Below the pieces are notes generated by a model. That model saw nothing but the letters and a program-made list of their open reading frames with translations, was not told the origin of the DNA and did not search any database. Shown one piece after another: positions 23,258 to 34,660 of a stretch of DNA of 64,000 bases (positions are counted from its first letter, which is position 1; each line of letters opens with the position of its first letter). This stretch comes from Ceratotherium simum simum (Eukaryota; Chordata; Mammalia; Perissodactyla; Rhinocerotidae). The stretch is from NCBI RefSeq assembly GCF_000283155.1, contig NW_004454197.1:20036332-20100331 (forward strand). Direction: 5' to 3'. A program made the position numbers and the translations under genes.

Positions 23258-24280
23258 TAGTCATTGACCTAGGGAAAAATAATAAGTTGCTAAGATAAAA
23301 AATTGAGCAGCCTCATAATTTAGTCAAAGACAATGAATTAGGGAATTTTTTTTCCTGTCTCTCTTTAACGTAAAATATTCACAACCTCCTTCAACTTTAG
23401 TTTCATCACTCATACTATGAGTGATTTCTTGCCTACTGCCAAGTATTTAGGGGAAACAAAGGCAAAAATGATTGTAGATTCTGGCATGAATGATCTAGTT
23501 AATGAAAATGACTGTACAAAAGACTGTAAGCATATTCTCTCTGTGGGGTAGATTTGTTTGAACAATAAAATTCCAAAAGGGAATTATATAAATAGAGTCA
23601 CATTTGGTGAAAAACCATCCCTTCTTCACTGTGGCTTCAGTCACAGCAGAGATTCGATGTAAAGGTAACCAAACTGCACAATCTATTATGTTGGGTTCTG
23701 TTTCGTTTTTAAGGAACTTCTAATGTCTTTGTCATATTGAGAACTTCCAATTCTTCTCATAATTGTTAGGAACTCATCCACTGCACATCCATCTGATGCC
23801 ATCCTTCAATGTGACAACAGCTCCAAAATATCGAGGGACAATGCCAAGGTAGAGTTATTTATCAGAAATATAATTTAATAAAATCATCTTAAATTCTCAG
23901 ATCCCCAGCCAGCATTCAGGGAGACCCCTTGTCCTTTTTCCTTTACTCTTGTTTCTCATGGGGTTTCAATTTGGATCATTTCTATTGGCCTGTCTTCAAA
24001 GTTCACTGTTTCTTTCCTCACCCGTGTCCAGTCTGTGGGGGTCTGGGGGGAGGGATTGGGTCAGTCTGGTGAAGAGTTGAACAGAGTTTGAGTTTTTGTT
24101 GCTCGATTACATTCAGTGCCCCACAGATCTGAATTCCTCTGGTATTCAGGTGCCAGGTAACACCTGGCACTTGGTGCGGGTCTTAGGGTGCTCCACATTT
24201 TTCTCAGTGCTCCTGCCCCACCCTCAGGCTTCAGAGGTCCCTGCCTGCTTGCCCACACCAAAGGAAGCCCTCTCTCCTCT
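23258..24280. other. 1,023-bp spacer between the inverted arms
   Basis: Unique sequence. It holds two small perfect hairpins, 'actcat-act-atgagt' near 23411 and 'gtgccaggt-aac-acctggcac' near 24149, and no recognised repeat or gene. If the structure arose by inversion, this is the inverted segment. Confidence 0.7.
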
Positions 24281-24450
24281 CTCTGCCCCTATCAAGCAGT
24301 AGCCTACTGGTGCAGGTGACATGAGAAGCTAGGCTCCTGGTAGGGGCTGGGGATGCCCCTGGTCCAGCCTCAGCCTGGGGCAAACCAAGAGCACCAGGAC
24401 CTCATGGGACCAGCAACCTGAGAAGCTCAAGAAAAATTAGGACCTTGTAG
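24281..24450 (-). repeat. Perfect 170-bp inverted repeat, right arm
   Basis: The reverse complement of 23088-23257 with identical length. It begins 'ctctgcccctatcaag' and ends 'gaccttgtag'. Flanks on both sides are unrelated to those of the left arm, apart from a shared 12-mer 'tctggtattcag' at 23049 (outside the left arm) and 24138 (in the spacer). Confidence 0.97.
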
Positions 24451-25154
24451 ATGATCTGGCTTTTCCTCTTCCTTACAGTGGGAGGAATGTGGTCTTTCGA
24501 GTTTTATATCCTGTCGGGAAGCAGAAGTCCCCTGTCCTTTTTAAAGTAAATTTTAAAGTAATCCACTTTCCACAGTGGTAAAAAAATTCCTCTTCCCTTC
24601 TTTCATGAGTGAAACTTTCTCCAGAAACAGAGACACCATGAGTGAGGGCCTCAAGGCTGAGCCCCAAGGATTTTGAGTATGTTCCTGTGTATGATTCTCA
24701 AAAGCACAGCTCGAGGTAATGGTTGAAGAATTTTTACCAAAGGAGCATTTTCTAAAGTTTGTTTTACAGAACTCTACTTCCTATGGTTTGTAATGGGTAT
24801 TACTTTTAAATCAGGATTCGGTGGCCAAAGTTTAGAAAATGCTAGTTTTAAAAAAGTGTTTAAAAGATTTCTTCACTGCAAAATGTTTCAGAGTCTTGCA
24901 TACTGTATGTCCATTTCTTTGGGAGCAAAAAAAAAACGCTTACACATAAATCTTTGTGCATGTGTACGAGCATATCAGTAGATCAGTAGAGTCTTAGAAG
25001 TGTAGTTCCTGGTTTGAATGGTATGCTCATTTTTTAAATTTTAACACAAATTCACATTTTGCACGCCAACAAAAATTATTCAACTTACCTCCACAAAGAG
25101 TGCATTGATATTCCCATTTTCTTATACATACTCAGTAACCCTGTATAATAACAT
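24451..25154. other. No recognised feature
   Basis: Unique sequence. Nothing recognised. Confidence 0.5.
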
Positions 25155-25490
25155 CCTTCTACTATTTGCCAATTTTACAGGAAAAGGATAGTGTCTCAAG
25201 GTTCTCATTTGCAAATTGGCCGTGTGTGTATTTATTTCAAAAGTACTTACTCTTTGCTTATCTTTCTACTCAGTTAATCTCATTTATTTGGAAAAGTTCT
25301 TTACATTTTAAAAAATTTCGGTCTTTTCCTATGAATTACAAGTTTCTTCCTATTTTGCCATTTGTCTTCTAACGTTGTTCATGAGGTTTGTTCTTGTTCA
25401 CAAATGTTAATTTGTATGTAGTCAAATCTAGCAATCATTTCTTTTATACTTCCTAAGTTTCATGCCATGCTTTAAAAAACCAATTCTACT
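25155..25490 (-). mobile_element. Old L1M LINE 3' part, antisense
   Basis: 'tttgccatttgtcttctaac', 'ttgtatgtagtcaaatctag' and 'caatcatttcttttatactt' follow the antisense L1M pattern. Diverged and fragmentary. Confidence 0.65.
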
Positions 25491-25524
25491 TTAAATTATA
25501 TTTTAAAAATCACTCGTTAAACTA

Positions 25525-25615
25525 TTATATGTCATAAAATTAAATTCTACGCAACTGTTAAAAAACAGTAGGATAAATCCATATGTCCTATCACAGAAAT
25601 AGGTCCATTATATGT
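25525..25615 (+). mobile_element. Old L1M 3' UTR fragment, sense
   Basis: 'acgcaactgttaaaaaacag', 'ataaatccatatgtcc' and the following text resemble the sense L1M 3' UTR segment that in intact copies counts the lysine-rich 'ggaatactatgcagc' region. Weak and short. Confidence 0.45.
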
Positions 25616-25634
25616 TAATTTTAAAAAATCTTTA

Positions 25635-25830
25635 CCTGAATTATTTCATTTAAGCCTCACTGCACTCTATAAAATTGAAATTGTTATTTTCCCAATTTAC
25701 TAATAAGGAAACTGAGTTACAGAGATGTTAAGTATCATCTAACTCACCTAAATTCCCATTGTGAGTGCGGAGGCAGGATTTGCTCCAGGTCACCTGAGCC
25801 CACAGCCTGTGCTATTAGCTCAACTATGGG
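25635..25830 (-). mobile_element. MIR SINE, antisense
   Basis: 'ttatttcatttaagcctcac', 'taataaggaaactgagttac', 'gcggaggcaggatttgctcc' and 'cacagcctgtgctattagc' give the inverted MIR. Confidence 0.8.
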
Positions 25831-25971
25831 GTCTGTGTGCAGAATGGAAAGAACATGGTGTGGCTCTTCTCAGCTGTTTTCTACTGTTGAGTGCAATTCA
25901 ACAATTATGAGGAAATTGAAGTCTTCTAAAAATGTCTTCGGAAGGCTTTCCTTTCTGTTTGTTGGTTGGTT

Positions 25972-25993
25972 TTTTTATAAAGGGCTTATTCAT
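25972..25993 (+). repeat. 22-bp direct repeat, copy 1
   Basis: A 22-base string with core 'ataaagggcttattcat' recurs exactly at 26761-26782. The 767 bases between have no element signature. Confidence 0.9.
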
Positions 25994-26760
25994 TTCTTCC
26001 CCCTAGAATGAGCCTGTATTGTTTTTATAATAATTATTAAAAAAAAATCCATCTGACATTAAAGAAAGATCCATGTGTCTCTCTAAAAGGACAGTTTTAG
26101 TATTAAATATTCTCCAAACTTCTTTGAACCTAGAACAGAGTTTTAGAGAGCATTTTGAAGAACTAATGTTCTTTTAAAAATAATACATTTGGGAAAAGAA
26201 ACTAAAACAGTAGAATTCTCTTTCCCAGTTCCCTTCCCTTTGCCGACCGCTCTGTTACCAGGCCCACTTCCTCAGTAAATAATACTGAAATCAATGCCAC
26301 TTCAATATTTACTAAGGATATAATGTATATTTTAATTAATATTTTAACCTTGGCCCTTTTCAGTTACTTGTGCAAGGGAAAAAGTTTTGTTCTTGATGTA
26401 ATACACTTTTTTAAATAAATTAAATGATTATCTGTCATTTTGTAACATTCTATTTAAGCAGTTAGGACAGTCCACATTTCATTACCAAGTTAGGTTGCAG
26501 AGGGACCCATTTCCCTCCATCTGACTCTCCGCGTCTGTTATTAATGCACATCATTGCGAGACAGGACTTTCTCTTCTGCTCCTGGTATATCCCTGCTCAG
26601 CCTAAAAAAGTTCACAAACATTAACTGCTCTGCAAAATGTTTGTGCCAACAAAACTCCGAGCCCAGGTTAATTATTGGGAGAAGTCCCTTCCCCTGGGCA
26701 ATCTGCACATCTTGTAAAAAATCCTTAAGGCAGTTCACGCAAGCACAGGGCTTTTGAGGC
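25994..26760. other. Segment between 22-bp direct repeats
   Basis: Unique sequence. 26550-26757 has overlapping open frames on both strands without domains. Confidence 0.5.
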
Positions 26761-26782
26761 TTTTTATAAAGGGCTTATTCAT
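26761..26782 (+). repeat. 22-bp direct repeat, copy 2
   Basis: Exact repeat of 25972-25993. No A-tail precedes this copy and no LTR or TIR ends are seen between the two. Confidence 0.9.
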
Positions 26783-27419
26783 CTGCACTGCTTAAATCCC
26801 ACGTAATTAGATTCTGTTCAGTGTTACTAAGTACAGTGATATGTTTCTACAGAAACATTCGCATTTTTTCACCTACCATCCATTTAATTTCTTTCTTAAA
26901 TTAACAATTGCTGCATGCCCTCTGGACTGGAAAAACTTCATAGCAGTATCTGCGGTTCCAAGAATAAGACCTTAGTTTAAAAATCTGCAACATTCATTTC
27001 CTCATCAAATAATTATTAAAAACATGTATGCACCAAGTCTTGAGAATTTAAAAAATAATAATAAATAAATAAGACATAGTCTCTTCCCAAAGAAAGCTCC
27101 AGAATCTAGTGGAGACAGAGGCCCATAAGATGTGATTGAATGCAGGACAACTGCTACCATAATGGAGAGAAAACCAAGCTCCATGGAACCCATGAGGACA
27201 GAAGAAACCTGGGATGCCCTCCTCACACGAACTGCACATCCCATGAGGAACCCAGCAAACAGTCTTTCAGCAACAGGCAAGCATGTGCACAAGGTCACAG
27301 CCTCAGCAACTCAAACATCTCTGTTCATTCAGCTTGAGATGCAGTTTTTACCATGTTTCCATACCAGGCCATGCACTAACCATGGATAGCCACAACCATC
27401 ATATTACTTAAGGCTAAGG
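26783..27419. other. Mostly unrecognised; possible L2 trace
   Basis: 27010-27130 ('aagacatagtctcttcccaaag', 'ctagtggagacagaggccc') is faintly like inverted L2 sequence. Open frames on both strands at 27005-27389 overlap and are not supported. Confidence 0.35.
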
Positions 27420-27560
27420 ACTTTGGGAGGTAGTTCCTACTCTATCTTCATGTAAGAAAGCGCATACTCACAGAGGTTAGTTTCCTCAAAGCCACACAGT
27501 TGGGAAGAAATTGGATTAGAATTTAACCTGATTCTCCTGCCTCAAGACCACTGATTATCC
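27420..27560 (-). mobile_element. MIR SINE, antisense, weak
   Basis: 'ctcacagaggttagtttcct', 'aaagccacacagttgggaag' and 'tctcctgcctcaagaccac' keep the inverted MIR order but with high divergence. Confidence 0.5.
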
Positions 27561-28267
27561 CGGGGTACCATGATTGTGCACTATACCACCACGGCAGCAG
27601 CTTTTGTGTGAATGCACCCGTGCATCAGTCTGGGGGAACATAGAGTCATAGCTGGAAGACACCTCAAGGGCTCATTTACTCCATAATCCAGTCTCCCAAG
27701 GCAGGTGGTATTTCCTTTTACTTATTTGTGGATAAAATTCTTCTCTAGTCACTCAATATTGCAGCCTTGTTATATTTTCAGAGATAAACCAATTTTCCAA
27801 ATAATGATAAAAGTTTAGTTATTAATTGGAAGATAAATCAATAGGGCTCTTCATTATCTGAATTTATTTCAGTTTCTTATGTACCAGTCTCATGATCATG
27901 ACCCATTTTGGGAACCAGACCTCAGAATATGTAACTAGAGATGAAAGACTTTGCATTGAGTGTTCCACTTCTGCTTTCTTTTACATTCCTCCTAACACAT
28001 TTTGATCCTGAATCTCTTTGCCAATCCAATTTGTCTAGTATAATTAAATGGTGTATCCAGTATTCAAATAACTGTATTAAGGTATCACAAGATAAGTGAA
28101 GCTAATAAAAATCACTACTGCATATTGAAAGACAAATTAGCCACTTAGAGAAATGGCCCACACTAAAACAGTTTAACAGGTGTCTCTGATTATCTTGGCA
28201 CTTCTCCCACATCAAAACAAAACCAGCAACTGAAATCTAATCTAATTGACTAGACTGCAATAATAAT
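27561..28267. other. No recognised feature
   Basis: Unique AT-rich sequence. Confidence 0.5.
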
Positions 28268-28299
28268 AATTTCTATGATTTATTGAGTACCTTTATACC
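28268..28299 (-). mobile_element. MIR SINE, antisense, part 1 (split by LTR)
   Basis: 'atttctatgatttattgagtacc' is the inverted MIR 3' end. The element resumes at 28743 after a MaLR LTR insertion. Confidence 0.65.
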
Positions 28300-28742
28300 G
28301 TATTGATTCTCTATTGCTACATAACAAATTACCCCAAAGCTCTGCAGTTTAAAACAACAGTTATTATCTCACAGTTTCTGTGGATCAGGAATCAGCAGTG
28401 GCTCAGTTGGGTGGTTCTGATCAGAGTCTCTCCTGAGGTTTCAGTCATCTGAAGGCTTGCCTGGGGCTGGAGGCGCCATTTCCAAACTGGCTTACTGATA
28501 TGGCTATTGGCAGGAGCTGTTGGTTTCCATGTATGGACCTTTCCATACGGGTTACTTGAGTGTCCTCCGCCGTCCTCCTGAGCAAATGATCCAAGAAAGC
28601 AAGATGGAAAACACAATGTCTTTTATGATCTAGCCTCACAAGTCACACCCATCATGTCCACACTAGTGAGAGGGGACTACATAAGGACGTGAATACGGAA
28701 AGTGAGGATCATTGGGGTCTCCATGAAGGCTGCACACCACAC
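28300..28742 (-). mobile_element. MLT1-class MaLR LTR, antisense, inside a MIR
   Basis: Starts 'gtattgattctctattgctac', continues 'aacaaattaccccaaagc', 'ctgaggtttcagtcatctga' and ends 'ggggtctccatgaaggctgcacaccaca'-like text (split by sense). The same LTR type in the sense orientation sits at 32766-33301. Confidence 0.7.
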
Positions 28743-28935
28743 ACACTTAGCACTTCACAGGAACTATTTCTTTTGATCCTAGTATAGCCTCATGAGATAA
28801 GATAATTACGAATATGATACTCATTTATAGATGTGGAAACTGCCTCTTAGAAAGGTTATGATAAGGGACTCAAAGCCTCTAGGCAGCATGTGTTAGAATT
28901 GGGTCAACCAGGTCTCCTCGTCTGAGCACTTAACT
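28743..28935 (-). mobile_element. MIR SINE, antisense, part 2
   Basis: 'cttagcacttcacaggaac', 'agatgtggaaactgcctctt', 'ctctaggcagcatgtgttag' and 'gtctcctcgtctgagcac' continue the MIR begun at 28268. Confidence 0.75.
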
Positions 28936-30959
28936 ATGGACTTTCTATCCCTCAAGATACAAACTTAGACGGACATGAGTGTGGTGTTCTGACGAAAAGC
29001 TGAAAACCATTCTCTGGGGTTGCAAAACCATCGTGGGATCTCTGCAGAAGTAAAGGTTAAATGGAGGAGAACAAAACTGCAATTGCGGTGAGTGCTTCTT
29101 CCACGCCGCTGCAGAGGAGGACACAGAATCCCTGTCAGAGGAAGAGGACCCTTCTGTTCCTTGCCCATACCCTGAAGAGGAGCCCAACCCCTTTACCTGG
29201 AATCCAGTTCATTAGGCTCCAACCACTGACCCCTTCCGTAAGTGGAGCTGAGAAAATGATGCTCAGGATAATGGAGTTAAGTGTCTAGAATCAGTAAAAG
29301 TGAATCTCCCACTGTAAATTCATACCTCTAGATCTGCTATTTGCAGATCTATCTGTTAGTTTGGGCAATGTTGAGTGGCACAAACCTAAGAACAAGATCT
29401 TGCTGGTTGACTTGGCCAAGGTCCTTCTCTTCTACAGCAGCCAGCCTGCCAGATTTCTAAACTCCTACTTCTAATCTTCTACTTTAGTAAAAACATACAG
29501 CTCTAGAAATACTTGCTCACCTTTAATCATTTTATAACTGTACCTCCAAAATGATGTTTCTGGCTCCATGGAGTACTAGTATCCAAGACCTGGAGAGTGA
29601 TGACCACAATCAGGAACTGTGCAGGAAGAATGTGCCATCCTAAGACCAAGTCAGCATCTTCCTAGGAAAAATTTCCCCTTATTTGGGCTTATTTAAGAAA
29701 TTTCATTTTTGAAAAGCAGTTATGAACTTCAGCACCAAATCCAACTTTACTCTGAAACCTAATCTCTGCCACTTTATAAATAACAACCAAATGAGTAATA
29801 CAAATGCAAATTAAACTGCAGGGGAGGACTGTGGCTGGAGGGGAGGAAATCCTTAGAGAATTAATTGGCTTATCTCCCAGGTAATGAAGATGACAGACTG
29901 GTGTGCAGATGAGTTTGTTCTCTCCTAAGCCGTGGGGAAAGGAATGACGAGAATTGAGGGCACAGCTGTGGAATGCATTCTGAAGCCCATACACTTGGGT
30001 TCCCAAGGTTGTTCCCAAGCTTTCACACAATAATGTTTGATTACTACAATAACTGATGACTGTTTTTATTTGTGTTTCGCACAGTGCTGCTGCAGTATGC
30101 ATCCTCCTTGGCTTGGGACTGCTGAAAACCTTTAATGTGTAACTGCTATTTTCCATAAGTATGAAGCTAGCCTCCTAGGGATCAGGTCCTGGAAAAGCAA
30201 GTTTTCAGAAGCAATCTAACATTCTCACAGCAGTGGTCTCTCTGCACAGTTCTTTTTGTAGTTTAGGGAGGCAGCTCTGGAGTAGGAATATGGAACTAGA
30301 ATATGAGCTACACTATGTCACTAGGACACAAAAGCAGTCAAGACCTCCCCTAGTTGCCATGTGCACACACCCTCACAGAGGGGGAGCCCTGGTCCTCTGG
30401 GCATGTCTGAGTCCCAATAGTGGCCAAACTGGGTTTCGTCAGATATCCAAAAGGTTAAATATGCAAAGTTCAAAAATTAAATCCTGTACTTAGTACTCCT
30501 CTTCCTCCAAAAAAAAATCTGCTTAAGTAGAGAGTAAGCAATAGATCATTTACAGGATATCGTAAAAAGAAAAAACAAATTTAATATAAGTGTGGGTCAA
30601 CGGCATGATGTAACTACCAAAAATCACGCCTAAAAACACTTGGCAGAGCCTGCTGCCCATGAAGAGAAAGGCCGCAGGCCACCCCCACTTGCCTGGACAC
30701 TATGCACTGTCTGCTGTCTTCAATTTAGCAAGGACATTGATGGCATGGCTCTCCTCGCCTCCCCCATCCCAGTGGCTTTCAGGAGACTCTCTGCATGCTA
30801 AACTTCCTGAGGCCTTGAGGGTCCAAAAGTATCTTTCCTCACTCACCCTGATGGTTTAACAGGATGTACAACAGTAATTCAAAATTCTCTTCCTCAACGG
30901 GTCAAAATATTTCTTCATTATCCTCTTGTATCTAGTGTTACTGGCAAGAAGTGTGATGT
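28936..30959. other. No recognised feature
   Basis: About 2 kb of unique sequence. It contains one of the longest open frames outside transposons (29689-30156, minus, 155 codons), which shows no domain, has no compositional bias and is not supported by splice or promoter signals. A small perfect hairpin 'agatctgc-tattt-gcagatct' lies near 29332. Confidence 0.45.
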
Positions 30960-31283
30960 CTTATAAGATTCAAAAAAGATTGATAACCTTGATCATAAAA
31001 AATTGAAACAAAAAAATTAATGGGAAGATTGTCATTGCTTTACATGTTTGAAATTTAAAAAAAAATGCCTAGCTTAATAAAAGACATCTGTTTCTGCATT
31101 CTTTCTCTTGCAATATCACATGTCATATAGCCTGTGGAAAATTCCACTGGACACTCATAAGATAATAACACTGAAAAGGCAAAGAATATCTTAGTATTAT
31201 GAAAATATTTTTGATTTCATGCACTCCCTGAAATAGTCTTGGGGAACCCCCAGGCTCCCCATATTATACTTTGAGAACTGCTA
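30960..31283 (-). mobile_element. hAT DNA transposon fragment, inverse orientation
   Basis: Inverse of the family seen at 14416: 'ctgtttctgcattctttctc', 'cacatgtcatatagcctgtgg', 'tcttagtattatgaaaatat', 'tccctgaaatagtcttgggg' and the terminus 'actttgagaactgctag' at 31268-31283. Confidence 0.65.
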
Positions 31284-31394
31284 GTATAAAACACTTCTAA
31301 AAATAAAGAAGAAAAAGTCCAACAATGTTATTTTAAAATGAGCTAGTGAAGCAAATAGACTATACACAGAAAAAGGAAATGATCCTTAGGCATA

Positions 31395-31560
31395 AGACAT
31401 GATGTTCAAGCTTGCTCATATGAAAACAAACACAAACTGAAATTATGCCAAGATACCATTTATCAAAAGAAAAAAATGTTTTCTCAAAAGTTTGACAACA
31501 TACTTGGTCAGTAACACTGTAAAGAAACCCGGTGGCAATAAGAACCTTAGCACTCAGACT
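31395..31560 (+). mobile_element. Old L1M 3' fragment, sense
   Basis: 'aaactgaaattatgccaagat', 'accatttatcaaaag' and 'aaagtttgacaacatacttgg' resemble the sense L1M 3' UTR. Weak. Confidence 0.5.
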
Positions 31561-32644
31561 GTGGGTTCCAAACACCATTTCCCTTAAAAGAAAATCAGGA
31601 ATCCTCAAGAAATAGCTGATTTCCAGTCCAGAGCAGAAACATACAAGATAAGCTTAGAACATCTTGTCATACCTGATAAAAAGGGAGCTGTCAATGAGTA
31701 TTGGAATCAGGTCAAAGGGCTCAAGAGCTAAGTTGATGAAGTTCCCACTCACCAAACATGGTACACCTTTAGCATCAATAAGGATAACAACCACAATTGA
31801 TTGAAATACATAAAACATTCAAATCCATGACTTCATAGTAATACTACAAAATCATAATAACAGGTCAACTTTGAAGGATGATAGCAGACCAAGTCATTTA
31901 AAAACTAGTCAATGAAGGAAAAGACTAAAGCATCTATCCTGCCTTTCCTATAAGAATTGTACTGATGGATTACCAAATAATAGCTGAGGGGAAGTTTCTC
32001 TTTATAGAAATCTTTCAGCTAATAAATGAAGGAATGATTGAATTAGAATTCCACTATTTTGCAACCCCTAAGGAATTAATTGATCTAGACATTATTTTCA
32101 TTGATTACCAATGACTTTTAACATGACAAAAAGAGAGACAAACAGATACTATGGGTTTCCTGCAGACGATCACAACACTACCTAAGAAGTATTCTTAGAG
32201 GAAAAAACAACCAAACAGAATTGGAGGAAGCCTCAAAATTTGATGACTTATTTGTCAAGTTGGCAGGAAATATCTGCTCATCTGGTAGAGTCAGAGAGTT
32301 ACACAGTTAATGTCACATTTTCCAATGTCTCATAAATCCAGAAATCCCAGGCTTGTTACCGTGAACAATCCTAGACAAATGGACATCCTGCTAAACTCTC
32401 CCGCTAGCAAAAACCATTAGTTGTTTATCAGATCTGTCATTAGCATATTTACAGGAAGATTTGACTCAGCCCATGCCTTCTTTCTTTCCCAGCAGAATCT
32501 CCCTGGGAAAGAAAGGGCTGTAGAGCTGCTGCTTAACCGTTTACTTCCTTCACGTCCTTCCAGACAATCAGACAAATTGTTGAAAGGTCACAAATTGTGA
32601 CACATTGAAAGGTCACAAGTAATAAAAAGAGACAAATGGAACAA
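31561..32644. other. Unassigned, possibly old LINE sequence
   Basis: A-rich on the plus strand throughout. 'atctttcagctaataaatgaagg' (about 32012) recalls an L1M-like UTR, but I cannot place it. A local duplication of 'ttgaaaggtcacaa' occurs near 32579 and 32605. Confidence 0.35.
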
Positions 32645-32765
32645 AAATAAAGAAGCCAGAAATTAACCCATACCCATATAAGAATTTTATATATGCTGGG
32701 GATAATAACTAAAACTCACTGGGGAAACAATGGATGGTTTAATAACAGCGTTGAGAAAATGGAGT
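32645..32765 (+). mobile_element. L1 ORF2 fragment
   Basis: 'gaaattaacccatacccatat' and 'actcactggggaaacaatggatgg' (split by sense) match the conserved segment near the end of L1 ORF2. It is cut off by the LTR that follows. Confidence 0.65.
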
Positions 32766-33301
32766 CATTGGGTAGCCATACTCCAGGATGGTTCCCTATG
32801 ATACTTGCCTCCTGGTGTTCACACTCTCGCGCAATCTTCTCCCACATTGTATCAGGGTTGGTCTGTGTAATCAGTAGCATATGGCATAAATGACAGTGTA
32901 TCATTTCCAAAGACAGGTTATAAAAGACCGTGACTCCCTCTTGGGTTCTCTCTCTTTTTCCCTCTCTTTCATTTCTTGCTCTGGGGAAAGCAGGCAGCCA
33001 TGCTGTGAACAGCCCTCAAGAGAGGTTTGCATGACAAGGTTTCAATAAACCTCCAGCCAATATTCAGTGAGGAACTGAGGGCCACCAACAATTATGTGAG
33101 TGAGCTGGGAATCAGGTTTTCCAGGCTGTGAGATTATCACAACCCTGGCCAACAGCTTACCTGCAACCTTGTGAGAAACTCTGAGGCAGAACCACCCAGG
33201 TGCTGACAGAGTCCCAGCTCTGAGAATGTAAGATAATATTTGCTGTTTTAACCCACTAAGTTTTACGGTAATTTGTTATGTAACAATAAAGAACTCATAC
33301 A
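32766..33301 (+). mobile_element. MLT1-class MaLR LTR, sense (5' LTR)
   Basis: Sense LTR text: 'tagccatactccaggatgg', 'cccacattgtatcagggttg', 'ttataaaagaccgtgactcc', 'ggcagccatgctgtgaacag', 'gaaccacccaggtgctgac', 'aataatatttgctgttttaac' and 'taatttgttatgtaacaataaa', ending 'actcataca'. It runs directly into MaLR internal sequence, so it is a 5' LTR with its body attached. Confidence 0.8.
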
Positions 33302-34165
33302 GATTTTGATACTGAAAGTGAGACATGCCATAACAAAAGCCTGTATGTGGGAGAAGCAGTGGACAGAAACTGGACAGATAAAAGACTTTAAAGAGAGGAT
33401 TAGTGCAAGTCTAAATTTTCTTGACCAGAATGTTAGTAGAATTTGGGACTTTAAGGAGGCTGCCAGTGAGGGCTTAAAAGAAAATGAGGAAAATCTTATT
33501 GGAAACTGGAGAAAAGGAGATCCTTACGATGTAGTGGCAGCAAGCTCAGCAATGGTAACCGGAAGTAATGTGCAAGTTGAAAATGTACCTAGTGAACTGG
33601 ATGAGCTAGATAAGATTTCCAGCCAGAGTGGTGAAAAGGCCACATACACGCTTTCTAGTAAAATCTGAGAAGAGAGTGATAAGCTCAAGAAAGGAGCATT
33701 AAGCAAAAAGAACCAGAACTTTCTAGTTTTCAAGGATTCCCTGCCTCATCAGATGGCAAACAATACTAAATTGAAGAAAGGGCTCCAAGCAAAGAGCGCA
33801 TCCAGGACACTCGCAAGAAAACATGGTTTAAATACGAAGCTGAGGGAGTGAGCATAAAATCCTTTAAGATCTCAAAAATTTCAAAGGCAATGCCTCAGAG
33901 TGTCATTCAGTCAGACAAAAAAGCTCTCTTAGGGTTTAAGAGGGTGACCCACAGCTCCTTTAAATCAAACAATAGAGCTTCTAAGAAGCTTAGGAGTGTT
34001 GTTCCTCAATAGAAGGCCAAAGTGGAAAAGGGCTTATCTTGAAGAGATCTGTCAGTCTGCTTTTGTCTAATGGCGTGAGCTCCAAAAAGATGCAGAGGAC
34101 CCATAAAGTTTTTAAGAGAATGATATTGATACCAGCTCAAGACAAGGGTGACATAAGGGAAGCCG
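33302..34165 (+). mobile_element. MaLR internal region, part 1
   Basis: Starts with 'gattttgatactgaaagtgag', the usual sequence directly after a MaLR 5' LTR, and continues with 'ggagatccttacgatgtagtgg' and 'gcaagctcagcaatgg'. An open frame of 131 codons (33273-33668) starts inside the LTR tail and reads into this region. It is not known to encode a functional product; MaLRs are nonautonomous fossils, and other frames here are closed. Confidence 0.75.
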
Positions 34166-34660
34166 TGTTGTAGAAAAGAAACCCTATTGTAACTTTGAAT
34201 GACCTCTGACAAACTAACCCAGCTGGCTATGCCCCCTCCAGGAGATCTAACCGCTATGTTGGTTTTACAACCCCACCTGTGCATGTACGTCCCAGCTGCG
34301 ATAAGATGATAACTTGGTTCTTTTTAGTTCCTTAGGAATGTGACGACCCGCAACAGAGAATCTATGCTAATAGCCATCATCAATGAAAACCAAAAGATCT
34401 GGTGTGGCGACTCCCAGTCTGTAACACTAGGATGTCAACCTCCTCAACCCACTCCCCTATAACCCACTGGCCCATATAACTGCTGCAAGATTTTGTGCCC
34501 TTTTAACGTGGTTTTTTTTCAGACATTAGTCAGCTATCTTCCCTCTTGCTAGCAAGCTGTGATATAAAAAATCCTTCTTCTCCTACCACCTTGCCTCTTG
34601 ACTATTGGCATGTCTAGCGGCGAACAGAAGGGCCCACGTTGGGCGGTAACAATATGTGCA
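34166..34660 (+). mobile_element. Solo ERV LTR (probably class I) inside MaLR body
   Basis: Interrupts the MaLR internal region. It starts TGTTGTAG/TGTAGAAAAG at 34166-34169 and ends near 'gggcggtaaca' (34651) or a few bases on. A TATA-like 'gatataaaaaatcc' lies at about 34560, consistent with sense orientation. MaLR text breaks off before it ('ggaagccgtg') and resumes after it ('gcagaaacatcaccagc'). The exact ends and TSD could not be settled. Confidence 0.7.

Noticed and set aside
29689..30156. 155-codon minus-strand open frame outside transposons
   Set aside because: No domain, signal or membrane pattern. A frame of this size is expected by chance when both strands of 64 kb are read, and no splice or promoter context supports it.
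33273..33668. 131-codon plus-strand open frame
   Set aside because: Begins in the tail of a MaLR LTR and reads into its internal region; a relic of a nonautonomous element, not a gene.
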